A stretch of 64,000 nt of DNA from Flavobacteriaceae bacterium (GTDB lineage: Bacteria; Bacteroidota; Bacteroidia; Flavobacteriales; Flavobacteriaceae). Of the stretch, positions 49,024-59,899 are shown piece after piece. The translations under genes and the position numbers were made by a program. The first letter of the stretch is position 1. Each line of letters begins with the position of its first letter. Location: assembly GCA_947371275.1 (NCBI GenBank), contig CANBOV010000001.1, positions 18,182-82,181 on the forward strand. The letters run 5' to 3'. Under the pieces are notes generated by a model that searched no databases, was not told the origin of the DNA, and was given only the letters and a program-made list of their open reading frames with translations.

Positions 49024-50052
49024 ATGGGATTTTTTGATTTCATGACCGAGGATATAGCAATTGACCTTGGTACAGCAAACACTCTGATAATTCACAATGA
49101 TAAAGTTGTAATTGATAGCCCCTCAATTGTTGCTCGTGACCGTATATCGGGTAAAATCATCGCTGTTGGTAAGGAAGCCAACATGATGCAGGGTAAAACA
49201 CATGAAAACATTAAGACCATTAGACCTTTGAAAGATGGGGTAATTGCCGACTTTGATGCGTCTGAAAAAATGATCAGTATGTTCATCAAAAGCATTCCTG
49301 CTTTAAAGAAAAAAATGTTTACTCCTGCACTCAGAATGGTGGTTTGCATCCCTTCAGGAATTACCGAAGTAGAAATGCGTGCGGTAAAAGAATCATGTGA
49401 ACGTGTAAATGGTAAAGAAGTATATCTAATACATGAACCCATGGCAGCAGCTATTGGTATCGGCATCGACATCATGCAACCCAAAGGAAATATGATTGTG
49501 GATATAGGAGGAGGTACTACCGAAATCGCAGTTATTGCCTTAGGCGGAATAGTTTGTGACAAATCTGTTAAAATTGCTGGAGACGTTTTCACCAACGATA
49601 TCGTTTACTACATGAGAACGCAACATAATCTATTCGTCGGGGAAAGCACTGCAGAGAAAATTAAAATTACCATTGGTGCTGCAACGGATGATTTAGAAAC
49701 ACCTCCAGACGACATGTCAGTTCAAGGTCGCGATTTATTGACAGGAAAACCTAAACAAGTGGAAGTCTCGTACAGAGAAATCGCCAAAGCATTAGACAAA
49801 TCAATACAACGCATCGAAGATGCTATTATGGAAACATTATCACAAACTCCACCAGAATTAGCGGCCGATATTTACAATACAGGGATATACCTTGCCGGAG
49901 GCGGTTCTATGCTAAGAGGTTTAGATAAACGTATTTCTCAAAAAACAGATTTACCAGTATACATTGCCGAAGATCCATTAAGAGCCGTTGTACGCGGTAC
50001 TGGTATGGCGCTTAAAAACATACCTAAATTCAGAAGCATACTTATAAAGTAA
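49024..50052 (+). CDS. mreB: Rod shape-determining protein MreB
   Basis: DIAIDLGTANTLI, VDIGGGTTEIAVIALGG. Confidence 0.98.
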   Translation: MGFFDFMTEDIAIDLGTANTLIIHNDKVVIDSPSIVARDRISGKIIAVGKEANMMQGKTHENIKTIRPLKDGVIADFDASEKMISMFIKSIPALKKKMFTPALRMVVCIPSGITEVEMRAVKESCERVNGKEVYLIHEPMAAAIGIGIDIMQPKGNMIVDIGGGTTEIAVIALGGIVCDKSVKIAGDVFTNDIVYYMRTQHNLFVGESTAEKIKITIGAATDDLETPPDDMSVQGRDLLTGKPKQVEVSYREIAKALDKSIQRIEDAIMETLSQTPPELAADIYNTGIYLAGGGSMLRGLDKRISQKTDLPVYIAEDPLRAVVRGTGMALKNIPKFRSILIK

Positions 50053-50155
50053 GTTCCAAATAAATAAATTCAGATTTCCATTTAGCCATAAAACACCCTG
50101 CTCTTGGAATTTGAGTATTGAGATTTGATTATTTAAAAAATTTTAATTTTTTACG

Positions 50156-50983
50156 ATGCAGCAAATTTTTAATTTCATACTTAAAAACAGTAATCGCTTA
50201 CTGTTTTTGCTGCTTTTAGTCATATCGCTTTCTCTTACGGTTCAATCCCATTCCTATCATAAGAGCAAAGTCATTAGTTCCGCGAATTTCTTCACTGGAG
50301 GTATCTATGAAAAAATAAATAATGTGAATGAATATTTTGGTCTTAAAGAACAAAATGAAGAACTTGCATTAGAAAACGCACGATTAAAATCGCTGCTATT
50401 CAACATAAAAGACACTACCAAAGCTCCTGAAATCGACAGCATCAAAGGGGTTAAAAAAACAGACATCATTGTCTCCAAAGTTATTCACAACTCATACAGC
50501 GTATACGAAAACTTCTTGACCATCAATAAAGGTGCTACTGCAGGGATCAAACCAAAAATGGGAGTTATCAATAGTGCCGGTATCGTTGGCATCATAGACA
50601 AAGCCTCTCAAAATTATGCAACGGTTATTAGCATCTTAAATATTGAATCAAAAATCAATGCCAAAATAAAGAAATCAAACCATTTTGGTTCCTTAGTTTG
50701 GAATGGTAAAAGTACTGGATTTGTTCAGCTAATAGATGTTCCTCGATTAGCGGGTGTTCGAAAGGGAGACACCATAGTAACAGGTGGAGAGTCCATCATC
50801 TTTCCAGAGAATATTGGTATTGGCACCATTGACAAAGTATACATAGACGATGTAACTCATTACTATACTCTAGACATCAAATTATTCAATGACATGACCA
50901 ATCTAGGCCATGTGTACATCATAAAAAATAAAGATGCAGAAGAGATTACCAACTTAGAAAATCAAAACAAAAAAGATGAATAG
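50156..50983 (+). CDS. mreC: Rod shape-determining protein MreC
   Basis: Follows mreB; coiled coil then beta domain with GVVGI-like segment. Confidence 0.93.
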   Translation: MQQIFNFILKNSNRLLFLLLLVISLSLTVQSHSYHKSKVISSANFFTGGIYEKINNVNEYFGLKEQNEELALENARLKSLLFNIKDTTKAPEIDSIKGVKKTDIIVSKVIHNSYSVYENFLTINKGATAGIKPKMGVINSAGIVGIIDKASQNYATVISILNIESKINAKIKKSNHFGSLVWNGKSTGFVQLIDVPRLAGVRKGDTIVTGGESIIFPENIGIGTIDKVYIDDVTHYYTLDIKLFNDMTNLGHVYIIKNKDAEEITNLENQNKKDE

Positions 50984-51482
50984 TGCCATACTAGGAAATA
51001 GTGCCCGTTTTGTTTTACTCTTAGCTGCCCAAGTTTTGATCTTCAATAGAATTGACCTATTTGGATTCATCAATCCATTCCCTTATGTGCTTTTCATTAT
51101 ATTATTTCCCGTAAATGGAAATAAAACAGGATTATTAGTTGCTAGCTTCTTTTTAGGCTTATTAATGGATATGTTCTGCAATTCAGGAGGAGTACATGCG
51201 GCAGCTTGTTTAATCTTGGCCTATTACAGACCTGCTATTTTTAAGTTCTCCTTCGGATTAAGTTACGAGTACCAAACCGTCAAACTAAACGATGTTTTAT
51301 CCCCTGAACGATTTTCATTTATTTTAATCGCAGTGATACTCCATCACTTTCTGCTTTTTATTTTAGAGGTATTCAAAATAACCTTCCTCTGGGAAATTCT
51401 TGTACGTACCATTTTGAGTACGCTTTTCACAATCATTACCTGCATTATCATAATCTATATCATTAAGCCAAGCAAACGATGA
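50976..51482 (+). CDS. mreD: Rod shape-determining protein MreD
   Basis: Multi-TM protein between mreC and pbp2. Confidence 0.88.
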   Translation: MNSAILGNSARFVLLLAAQVLIFNRIDLFGFINPFPYVLFIILFPVNGNKTGLLVASFFLGLLMDMFCNSGGVHAAACLILAYYRPAIFKFSFGLSYEYQTVKLNDVLSPERFSFILIAVILHHFLLFILEVFKITFLWEILVRTILSTLFTIITCIIIIYIIKPSKR

Positions 51483-53428
51483 GAAAAGTTTTGCTACCCA
51501 CTATCATTTTCATTGCTACAATTTTATTGGTAATTCGCTTATTTTACCTCCAAGTAATTGACGATTCGCTCAAATTAAAATCAGACAACAATGCCATTAA
51601 AATCAAATATGACTATCCTGAAAGAGGATACATCTATGATCGTTTTGGCAAACTCCTAGTAGCTAATCAACCTTCCTATGACATCATGGTAATCCCAAAA
51701 GATGTTAAGGATTTAGATACTACCGAATTTTGTGCTTTGCTTAAAATAACAAAAGATGATTTTCTAAAAAAAATGGCTAAAGCAAAAGTTTATAGCCCAA
51801 GATTACCATCTGTGTTTTTGGCACAACTAAACAAAAAAGAATACGCCGCCTTTCAAGAAGTACAAAGGATTTTTACAGGATTCTATATTCAAAAACGTTC
51901 ATTAAGAGATTACCAAGTTCCCTATGGAGCAAATGTATTTGGCTTTATAACTCAAGTAAATGATAAAATCATTGAAAAAAACAAATACTACAACAGTGGT
52001 GATTTAATTGGTCGCCAAGGAGTAGAAGAAAGTTATGAAGAAATACTGCGCGGCATTAAAGGAGTAAAATACATTCAAAAAGACAAATACAACCGAGAAA
52101 TAGCCTCCTATAAAGAAGGAAAATTTGACACCATTGCTCTGCAAGGTAAAGACATCAACCTTTCGATTGACGCTGAACTGCAAAAATACGGCGAAGAATT
52201 AATGGTCAATAAAAGAGGAGGTATCGTAGCCATCGAACCCAAAACAGGTGAAATTCTTGCTTTAGTTACCGCCCCTTCCTACGATCCAGCCATCTTAGTA
52301 GGACGCCAACGTTCCAAAAATTACACCATGCTCTACCATGACTCTATTGCCAAGCCCTTATACGATAGAGGTCTATTAGCACAGTACCCTCCTGGTTCTC
52401 CTTTCAAAATAATGACTGGTTTAATTGCATTACAAGAAAAAGCTATTGATGAAAATACTACCGTAGTATGTAATCACGGTTTTAGTTTTGCACCAGGCCG
52501 ATTTATGAGATGCCACTGTCACGGAGGTGCCATGCAATTACACCGCGGAATTTACGAATCATGTAATACTTTTTTCTCTACTTCTTATATGCGAACTTTA
52601 GACAAGTTCGCTGACCCTTCAATAGGTGTCGATGTATGGAGTAAACATTTGAAAACTTTTGGTCTAGGACAATTCATGGGCTACGATTTACCTACCGGTA
52701 GAAAAGGAAACATCCCGACATCCAAAACCTATAACAAAGTATACAAAGGATGGCGCTGGAGTAGTAAAACCATTGTATCAAACGCAATCGGGCAAGGGGA
52801 AGTATTAATGACTCCTATGCAATTGGCCAACATGATGGCCACCGTTGCCAATAGAGGCTACTACTTCACTCCTCACATTGTCAGAAGAATCAAAGGACAA
52901 ATAATAGATAAAAAGTTTACGACTAAGCATATTGCCACAATTGACAAAGGACACTTTGAAACCATGATCAGTGGTCTTTTTGATGTGTATAATTTTGGAA
53001 CAGCTCACGGTTTAAATGTACCAGGAATCGATATTTGTGGTAAAACAGGTACCGCAGAAAACTTTGCTAAAGTAGACGGGAAACGTGTTCAACTTAAAGA
53101 CCACTCTATCTTTGTAGCCTTTGCTCCCAAAGACAATCCAAAAATTGCAATTGCGATACTGGTAGAAAACGGCGGATTTGGTGCTACCATAGCCGGACCC
53201 ATAGCAAGTTTGATGATTGAAAAATACATTAAACGCAAAATAACCCGCAAAGATCTTGAAACTAGAATCCTAGCCAAAGACCTTCAACCCGAATATAATC
53301 GATTTATTGCCAAACCGGTAAAGGATACTCTTATCAATACAAAAGTAGCCAACCCCGATAAGGAAATAGCCAAACCAATAGTAAAAGATACTAGTGAAAT
53401 TAAAAAGAGCCTTGCTCCAAAGCCTTAA
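51479..53428 (+). CDS. mrdA: Penicillin-binding protein 2
   Basis: GQGEVLMTPMQLA, GKTGTAEN; dimerisation domain RGYIYDRFGKLL. Confidence 0.95.
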   Translation: MRKVLLPTIIFIATILLVIRLFYLQVIDDSLKLKSDNNAIKIKYDYPERGYIYDRFGKLLVANQPSYDIMVIPKDVKDLDTTEFCALLKITKDDFLKKMAKAKVYSPRLPSVFLAQLNKKEYAAFQEVQRIFTGFYIQKRSLRDYQVPYGANVFGFITQVNDKIIEKNKYYNSGDLIGRQGVEESYEEILRGIKGVKYIQKDKYNREIASYKEGKFDTIALQGKDINLSIDAELQKYGEELMVNKRGGIVAIEPKTGEILALVTAPSYDPAILVGRQRSKNYTMLYHDSIAKPLYDRGLLAQYPPGSPFKIMTGLIALQEKAIDENTTVVCNHGFSFAPGRFMRCHCHGGAMQLHRGIYESCNTFFSTSYMRTLDKFADPSIGVDVWSKHLKTFGLGQFMGYDLPTGRKGNIPTSKTYNKVYKGWRWSSKTIVSNAIGQGEVLMTPMQLANMMATVANRGYYFTPHIVRRIKGQIIDKKFTTKHIATIDKGHFETMISGLFDVYNFGTAHGLNVPGIDICGKTGTAENFAKVDGKRVQLKDHSIFVAFAPKDNPKIAIAILVENGGFGATIAGPIASLMIEKYIKRKITRKDLETRILAKDLQPEYNRFIAKPVKDTLINTKVANPDKEIAKPIVKDTSEIKKSLAPKP

Positions 53429-53440
53429 TTTCTAAACAAG

Positions 53441-54700
53441 ATGAAAAATCAAAGCGTTACAAATAATTTAGATTGGATGAGTGTAGGCATCTATATTACT
53501 TTAGTAATATTAGGTTGGCTCAACATATACTCCTCCTCCCTATCTTCCATAGCCGAAGAAACTTCGATTTTTGATTTTACTCAAATCTACGGTAAACAGT
53601 TCCTGTTCATCATCCTGTCAGTCCCTTTAATCTTTGTCGTTTTATCCGTGGACGGCAAGTTTTATGAAAAATTCTCCAGTGTGATCTACATCATCGGATT
53701 ACTGTCCCTCGCCGGACTTTTTGTATTCGGAAAGTCAATCAAAGGAAATACAAATTGGTATTCTTTTGGATCTTTCGGAATTCAGCCTTCCGAGTTTGTA
53801 AAGGCATCAACAGCGCTTGCCATTGCAAAATACTTAAGTGATGTACAAGTAAACCTCAAAGACACAAATAGGCAGATACAGGCTTTTGGAATACTATTCC
53901 TGCCCATGCTACTTATTGTACTACATGATCCTGGTAGTGCTTTAATTTTTACCATTTTCATATTAGTCCTCTATAGAGAAGGACTTCCTTCCTGGTATGT
54001 ATGGACCGGATTTATTGCTTTAGTGTTGTTTGTTTTAGCTTTAATAGTAAAGCCTTTAATTCTAACCATCATTGCGTTAGCTATCATCCTACTAATTTAT
54101 TACCGTAGTCGAATCATCAATAGAAACTGGATATTAAGTTCGATCATCTTTCTAATGATAGGTGGCTTTGTTTTTTCGGTCGATTATGTATTTGAAAACG
54201 TATTTAAACAGCATCACCGGGACCGATTTAACATCATATTAGGAAAAGAAGTAGACATGAAAGGGATTGGTTACAACATCAATCAATCTGAAATAGCTAT
54301 AGGCTCAGGGGGTTGGTTCGGCAAAGGATACCTAGAAGGCACGCAAACTAAAGGGGGATTTGTACCTGAGCAACATACTGATTATATTTTCACCACCGTA
54401 GGAGAAGAATGGGGCTTTGCAGGTTGTATTTTAGTAATGTTACTTTTTGTCTTCCTAATTATACGAATCATCTATTTAGCAGAAAGGCAGAAAACCAAAT
54501 TTAGCCGCGTCTACGGCTATTGTGTAGCCAGTATTTTGTTCATCCACTTCTTTTTAAATATCGCTATGGTGGTCGGCGTATTCCCTACTATCGGAATTCC
54601 ACTTCCCTTCTTCTCTTATGGTGGATCCGGACTTTGGGGCTTCACCATCCTTTTATTTATCTTCCTAAAAATGGATGCCAACAAAGTGAACGAGTGGTAA
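53441..54700 (+). CDS. rodA: Rod shape-determining protein RodA
   Basis: FGIQPSEFVK, HDPGSALI, PEQHTDYIFTTVGEEWGF, GIPLPFFSYGGSG. Confidence 0.97.
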   Translation: MKNQSVTNNLDWMSVGIYITLVILGWLNIYSSSLSSIAEETSIFDFTQIYGKQFLFIILSVPLIFVVLSVDGKFYEKFSSVIYIIGLLSLAGLFVFGKSIKGNTNWYSFGSFGIQPSEFVKASTALAIAKYLSDVQVNLKDTNRQIQAFGILFLPMLLIVLHDPGSALIFTIFILVLYREGLPSWYVWTGFIALVLFVLALIVKPLILTIIALAIILLIYYRSRIINRNWILSSIIFLMIGGFVFSVDYVFENVFKQHHRDRFNIILGKEVDMKGIGYNINQSEIAIGSGGWFGKGYLEGTQTKGGFVPEQHTDYIFTTVGEEWGFAGCILVMLLFVFLIIRIIYLAERQKTKFSRVYGYCVASILFIHFFLNIAMVVGVFPTIGIPLPFFSYGGSGLWGFTILLFIFLKMDANKVNEW

Positions 54701-54744
54701 ACATAGGTTTTCATTTAATTTTCTAAGCATTATCAATATACCAT

Positions 54745-54774
54745 AAAAAAAGCCACCTAATTGGTGGCTTTTTT
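54745..54774. terminator. Bidirectional terminator
   Basis: AAAAAAAGCCACCTAATTGGTGGCTTTTTT. Confidence 0.9.
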
Positions 54775-54789
54775 ATTATTGGTACTAGC

Positions 54790-57042
54790 TTAAGACTTCA
54801 CAGCTTTGTCTTTTTTAGCTTTACTAGTTAATCCTTTATTATTTTCAGATTGTAAATCATTAAGTATGTGAATAGCCTCTTCTATATAGATGTCTTTCGA
54901 CAAACTCTCATGCCAACGGTCTCTTTTCTCTTTTAGCACATTATCCTTCTTCATAGCATCTAATTCATAAGGCAATGATTTGAACTCAAACAAATTTTTA
55001 TAATCTACAATCGATTTGTATTTTTTACTCTTGTCTTCTAAAGCTTTTTGCTCTGCTTTAAACTTATCAATATTTAAACTATAAACATTCTCCTTATTGC
55101 GCTCATCCAACCACTTAGCATTGTCATCTATCAATTTCATCTGAGCATTATCAGCCATACGCTCTCTACTTTTTGCAATGGCCAAATCAAAGTTATTTTG
55201 CTTATTCCATACATGATAATCAGCTGGATCTATTTTATCCCATGGCATTGCATTATCAATATCTTTCTCTCCCATTTTCAAATAAGCATAGCGGTCCGGA
55301 ATCGCAATATCACTCTTAACGCCTTCTAATTGCGTAGAACCTCCATTGATTCTATAAAATTTCTGAGTGGTCGTTTTCAAAGCCCCCAAATCTCCATAAG
55401 TACTACCGCGAACAAATTGATTCAAATCAATAACATTCTGAACAGTTCCCTTACCATAGGATTGTTTACTTCCTATAATAACCCCACGCTTATAATCTTG
55501 AATAGCTGCCGCCAATATCTCAGAAGCCGAAGCCGAAAACTCATTAATCATAACCACCAATGGTCCATCCCATTGTACTTTTGAATCTCGGTCAAACAAT
55601 ACTTCTTTTTTTCCTGCAGCCGATTTAATCTGAACTATAGGTCCTTGCTCAATAAATAATCCCGCAATATCAACTACCGTTTTCAAAGAACCTCCTCCAT
55701 TATCTCTAACATCCATAACAATCCCTTGAACGCCTTCAGCTTTCAATCGCTCTACTTCTAAGGCAACGTCTTTACCAGCATCCCGACTGTTTTGATCTTC
55801 AAAATCTATATAGAATTTTGGTAAATAAATAACCCCATACTTAAACCCATCTTTCTCAACAACACTCGATTTTACATAGGTTTCTTCTATCTCTACCTCA
55901 TCTCTAATAATCGTAATCACTTTTATGGTCCCGTCCTGCTTTTTGACCGTTAAACGAACTTCAGTTCCCTTAGGTCCTTTAATTTTTTTAACTACATCAT
56001 CTAGACGCATCCCCACAACATCCACAGCTTCCGCATCTTTTTGCGCTACTTTTAAAATGATGTCACCCGACTCTAATTGTTTTCCACGCCACGCCGGACC
56101 TCCCGAAATCAATTCTGATATTTCAGTAAAGTCACCTTTTTTTTGTAAACGAGCTCCTATTCCTTCTAGCTTTCCACTCATGCTCACATCAAACTTCTCT
56201 TTTTCAGAAGGTCCAAAATAAGAGGTGTGAGGGTCAAACCGTGAAGCAATAGCATTTACATAGATAGAAAACCAATCCTCTCTGTCCAGATCTTTAATAA
56301 AACTAAAGTTGTCATTCAACGAATTTAAAGTAGCTTCTCTTGTAGATTTTTCTAATTCAGCATACGTTTTTGGCTTTTCAGCTCTTCGCTTAGCATCGTC
56401 TTCTCTAAATTTCTTCTCCATTTCAGGAGTAATATCCTCACTCGAATCTTTACGATAATCAGCTAATTTTTCTTCAATTGTTTTTGTAGCATCTTTAGCT
56501 AAATCTTCTTGCAACTTTTGTTTTTCTACTAACGAAGATAAGGCAGACAATTTTACTTGTAAACGCCATCTGTCTTTTAACTCCGCAGTTGTTTTAGCAA
56601 AAGGCATCTTCTCATAATCCGTGTTAAATGACTCGTCTTTTTTATAATCAAACGGACTAGCTAAAGCTTCTTTGTAATAGCTTTTGCTTTCTTCCATTCG
56701 CTGCATCAAACGATTATAGGTCAAATCAAAGAACGCCAAATCCTTATTTTTAATCTGATCATCCAATTCCGTTTCGAATTTGACAAACTCATCAATGTCC
56801 GACTGCAAAAAGAAACGTTTCGATGGATCTAAAGCATTCAAATAGTCTTTGTAAACACCTTTTGAAAAAGTATCATCAATCGCAGCTGGGTTGTAATGCC
56901 CTTTTTCAATAACAAAAGTCAACAACTCCAAGAGCAATTTATCCTTTTCAGGATCCGTCGAAGCCTTTTGTTTAGGCATAAAACTCCATAGCGCTATTGA
57001 TAACGTTACAACTACCAGCAGTATTTTATAGTTTCTTTTCAT
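54790..57042 (-). CDS. prc: Carboxy-terminal processing protease (Tsp/Prc, S41)
   Basis: PDZ domain, VMDVRDNGGGSLKTVVDIAGLF, VMINEFSASASEILAAAIQDYKRGVIIGSKQSYGKGTVQ. Confidence 0.95.
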   Translation of the reverse strand: MKRNYKILLVVVTLSIALWSFMPKQKASTDPEKDKLLLELLTFVIEKGHYNPAAIDDTFSKGVYKDYLNALDPSKRFFLQSDIDEFVKFETELDDQIKNKDLAFFDLTYNRLMQRMEESKSYYKEALASPFDYKKDESFNTDYEKMPFAKTTAELKDRWRLQVKLSALSSLVEKQKLQEDLAKDATKTIEEKLADYRKDSSEDITPEMEKKFREDDAKRRAEKPKTYAELEKSTREATLNSLNDNFSFIKDLDREDWFSIYVNAIASRFDPHTSYFGPSEKEKFDVSMSGKLEGIGARLQKKGDFTEISELISGGPAWRGKQLESGDIILKVAQKDAEAVDVVGMRLDDVVKKIKGPKGTEVRLTVKKQDGTIKVITIIRDEVEIEETYVKSSVVEKDGFKYGVIYLPKFYIDFEDQNSRDAGKDVALEVERLKAEGVQGIVMDVRDNGGGSLKTVVDIAGLFIEQGPIVQIKSAAGKKEVLFDRDSKVQWDGPLVVMINEFSASASEILAAAIQDYKRGVIIGSKQSYGKGTVQNVIDLNQFVRGSTYGDLGALKTTTQKFYRINGGSTQLEGVKSDIAIPDRYAYLKMGEKDIDNAMPWDKIDPADYHVWNKQNNFDLAIAKSRERMADNAQMKLIDDNAKWLDERNKENVYSLNIDKFKAEQKALEDKSKKYKSIVDYKNLFEFKSLPYELDAMKKDNVLKEKRDRWHESLSKDIYIEEAIHILNDLQSENNKGLTSKAKKDKAVKS

Positions 57043-57268
57043 AAATAGAAGTATAATTTTCATTAATCTTGGGTCTAAAATAAACAAAAAACTAGGCACA
57101 CCTTTTCTTATGGTGATAATTTTTTGTTAAAAACATTATTATATTGTCCTGAAACAGCAAAACGTTCAAAGTTATAAAAAATGTATCTTTATAAAACTTT
57201 AAAAAAAGTTAATTTCGCAATCAACTTAGCATCTTCAAAAATCGTGCTATAAAATTTAATAGAGCCAA

Positions 57269-58039
57269 ATGATTTCCAAACCCACCATTTTAGTCACCAA
57301 TGACGACGGCATCAATGCTCCAGGAATAAGAGCCTTAATTTCAGTTATGGCCGAAATTGGTAAAGTAATAGTAGTGGCACCCGATAGCCCTCAAAGCGCC
57401 ATGGGTCATGCCATTACCATAAATAGCACCTTATATTTAAACAAAGTATCGGCCGAAAACGCCGATATTACAGAATATGCCTGCTCCGGAACTCCCGTAG
57501 ATTGTGTCAAATTGGCGGTGAATGAAATCCTTAAAATGAAACCCGATTTGTGCGTGTCAGGGGTAAACCACGGCTCTAATTCATCCATCAATGTCATCTA
57601 TTCTGGCACCATGAGTGCCGCCGTAGAAGCCGGCATAGAAGGAATACCCGCCATTGGATTCTCTTTATTAGATTATGCTTGGAGTGCCAACTTTGAAGCC
57701 ATCAAGCCTTTTATAAAAAAAATAGCCTTAGAAGTCTTGTCGAAGAAAATGACCGAAGGAACCGTTCTAAACGTGAATTTCCCCAAACTAAAACAAGAAG
57801 ATATAAAAGGAATAAAAATATGCCGTCAAGCCAAAGCACTTTGGATGGAACGTTTCGATAAAAGACAAACCCCCTTCGGTAAAGATTATTACTGGCTTAC
57901 TGGCGAGTTCGTCAATCAAGATAAAGGGGAAGATACTGATGAATGGGCGCTAGCCAATGGCTATATTTCCATAGTTCCCGTCCAATTTGATTTAACGGCA
58001 CACCATGCGATTGCCCAACTTAACACTTGGAATTTATAG
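57269..58039 (+). CDS. surE: 5'/3'-nucleotidase SurE
   Basis: ILVTNDDGINAPGIRAL, SGVNHGSNSSINVIYSGTMSAAVEA. Confidence 0.97.
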   Translation: MISKPTILVTNDDGINAPGIRALISVMAEIGKVIVVAPDSPQSAMGHAITINSTLYLNKVSAENADITEYACSGTPVDCVKLAVNEILKMKPDLCVSGVNHGSNSSINVIYSGTMSAAVEAGIEGIPAIGFSLLDYAWSANFEAIKPFIKKIALEVLSKKMTEGTVLNVNFPKLKQEDIKGIKICRQAKALWMERFDKRQTPFGKDYYWLTGEFVNQDKGEDTDEWALANGYISIVPVQFDLTAHHAIAQLNTWNL

Positions 58040-58091
58040 TACAACCGAAAAAGTCTGCATTGTATTCAACTAATAAATAGGCATGCAAAAT

Positions 58092-59204
58092 ATGAAATAC
58101 TACATTATAGCAGGTGAAGCTTCCGGCGATTTGCACGGAGCCAACTTAATGAAGGCACTTTATAAAGAAGATACCACCGCAGAAATCCGCTTTTGGGGCG
58201 GTGACCTAATGCAACAAGTAGGTGGTACGCTGGTAAAACACTACCGAGAACTAGCTTTCATGGGGTTTGCCGAAGTTATACTGAATCTTAAAACCATCCT
58301 AAACAATATCAAAATCTGTAAAGCCGATATCGAAAAGTTCCAACCCGATGTCATCATCTTTATCGATTACCCTGGGTTCAACATGCGCATCGCTAAATGG
58401 GCAAAACAAAAAGGGATCAAAACCCATTATTACATCGCTCCACAAATCTGGGCTTGGAAAGAAAATCGCATCCAAGCCGTAAAAAGAGATTTCGACAAAC
58501 TATTTGTAATACTCCCCTTTGAAAAAGAATTCTTCGAAGTAAAACACCACTTCCCCGTAGATTTTGTAGGTCATCCCCTAATCGACGCCATCCACAATCG
58601 AACTCAAGCAGAAGAAGCCTTCTTTAGAAAAAACAACAACCTCAACGAAAAACCCATCATCGCACTGCTGCCAGGTAGCCGCAAACAAGAAATAGCCAAA
58701 ATGCTTACCATTATGCTAAGCGTAGTAGAGGATTTCAAAGATTACCAATTTGTTATCGCAGGTGCACCCAGCCAAGACTTTCATTTTTACGAACAATTCC
58801 TTACCAATAAAAATGTAAAATTCATTGCCAACCAAACCTATGACTTACTCAGTGTCGCTGCTGCTGCTCTTGTAACCTCCGGTACAGCCACCCTTGAAAC
58901 TGCCTTATTCAAAGTACCCGAAGTCGTTTGCTATAAAGGAAGTTGGGCTTCCTACCAAATAGCCAAACGCATCATCACCCTTAAATACATATCTCTTGTT
59001 AATTTAATCATGGATGAAGAAGTAGTAGCCGAATTAATACAAGAAAAGTGCACAAAAAAGAACTTAAAAACAGAACTTTCAAAACTCCTCGAACCTACTT
59101 ATAGAAAGGCTTTACTAGAAAAATACGAGGCCCTAGAGCTTAAATTAGGAGGCATAGGCGCCAGCGACAAAACTGCTAAATTAATCTTAAAAGACCTGAA
59201 TTAG
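58092..59204 (+). CDS. lpxB: Lipid-A-disaccharide synthase
   Basis: MKYYIIAGEASGDLHGANL, YYIAPQIWAWKENR, LLPGSRKQEI. Confidence 0.97.
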   Translation: MKYYIIAGEASGDLHGANLMKALYKEDTTAEIRFWGGDLMQQVGGTLVKHYRELAFMGFAEVILNLKTILNNIKICKADIEKFQPDVIIFIDYPGFNMRIAKWAKQKGIKTHYYIAPQIWAWKENRIQAVKRDFDKLFVILPFEKEFFEVKHHFPVDFVGHPLIDAIHNRTQAEEAFFRKNNNLNEKPIIALLPGSRKQEIAKMLTIMLSVVEDFKDYQFVIAGAPSQDFHFYEQFLTNKNVKFIANQTYDLLSVAAAALVTSGTATLETALFKVPEVVCYKGSWASYQIAKRIITLKYISLVNLIMDEEVVAELIQEKCTKKNLKTELSKLLEPTYRKALLEKYEALELKLGGIGASDKTAKLILKDLN

Positions 59205-59250
59205 TTGGTATTAGTGTTTAAAATGGTATCTTTGCAGTCAAATCTATTGG

Positions 59251-59859
59251 ATGAAAAGCATACTTAAAATAACATTTCTATTACTTGTTTGCAGTGGCAA
59301 ATTGTTCGCGGCTAACGGAACCAACTACGTTGTTTTAAAGAAGTCTCTTCCCTTTTTTCATATTGACTCAGTAAAAACAAACACTACTGATCCCAATAAA
59401 ACAGACCCAAAAAAAACCTTCTCTCTCAATACCAAAAATGAATCCGATATTATCATTTCAGACAGTGAAGAAAGCTATGTAGCAGAACAATTAATCAATG
59501 TGGCTTCTGATAATTTAGGGATTGTTTATCGCGCTGGAGGCACAACCAAAAATGGTTTTGACTGCTCTGGTTTGATTTTTTCTACCTTTAGAAAATTCGA
59601 CATTACTTTACCTCGTTCTTCCAACGAGATGGCACTAATTGGTAATAAAACCGACCTAAAGAATGCCAAAAAGGGAGACCTTGTTTTCTTTATTAATCGC
59701 GGGCAACACCACATCAATCATGTGGGTATGGTCGTTGAAGTAACCGAAGATGATGTAAAATTCATTCACTCCTCTACCCAAAGTGGCGTGGTGATTTCAT
59801 CCATGAACGAACCTTACTACAAAAGGACTTTCACTCAAATCAACCGAGTAATAGAATAA
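59251..59859 (+). CDS. C40 (NlpC/P60) family peptidase
   Basis: GGTTKNGFDCSGLIFSTF, GDLVFFINRGQHHINHVGMVV. Confidence 0.95.
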   Translation: MKSILKITFLLLVCSGKLFAANGTNYVVLKKSLPFFHIDSVKTNTTDPNKTDPKKTFSLNTKNESDIIISDSEESYVAEQLINVASDNLGIVYRAGGTTKNGFDCSGLIFSTFRKFDITLPRSSNEMALIGNKTDLKNAKKGDLVFFINRGQHHINHVGMVVEVTEDDVKFIHSSTQSGVVISSMNEPYYKRTFTQINRVIE

Positions 59860-59899
59860 TTTTCTTGCATTTTTAAGATTTATCCTGTACTTTAGTGAC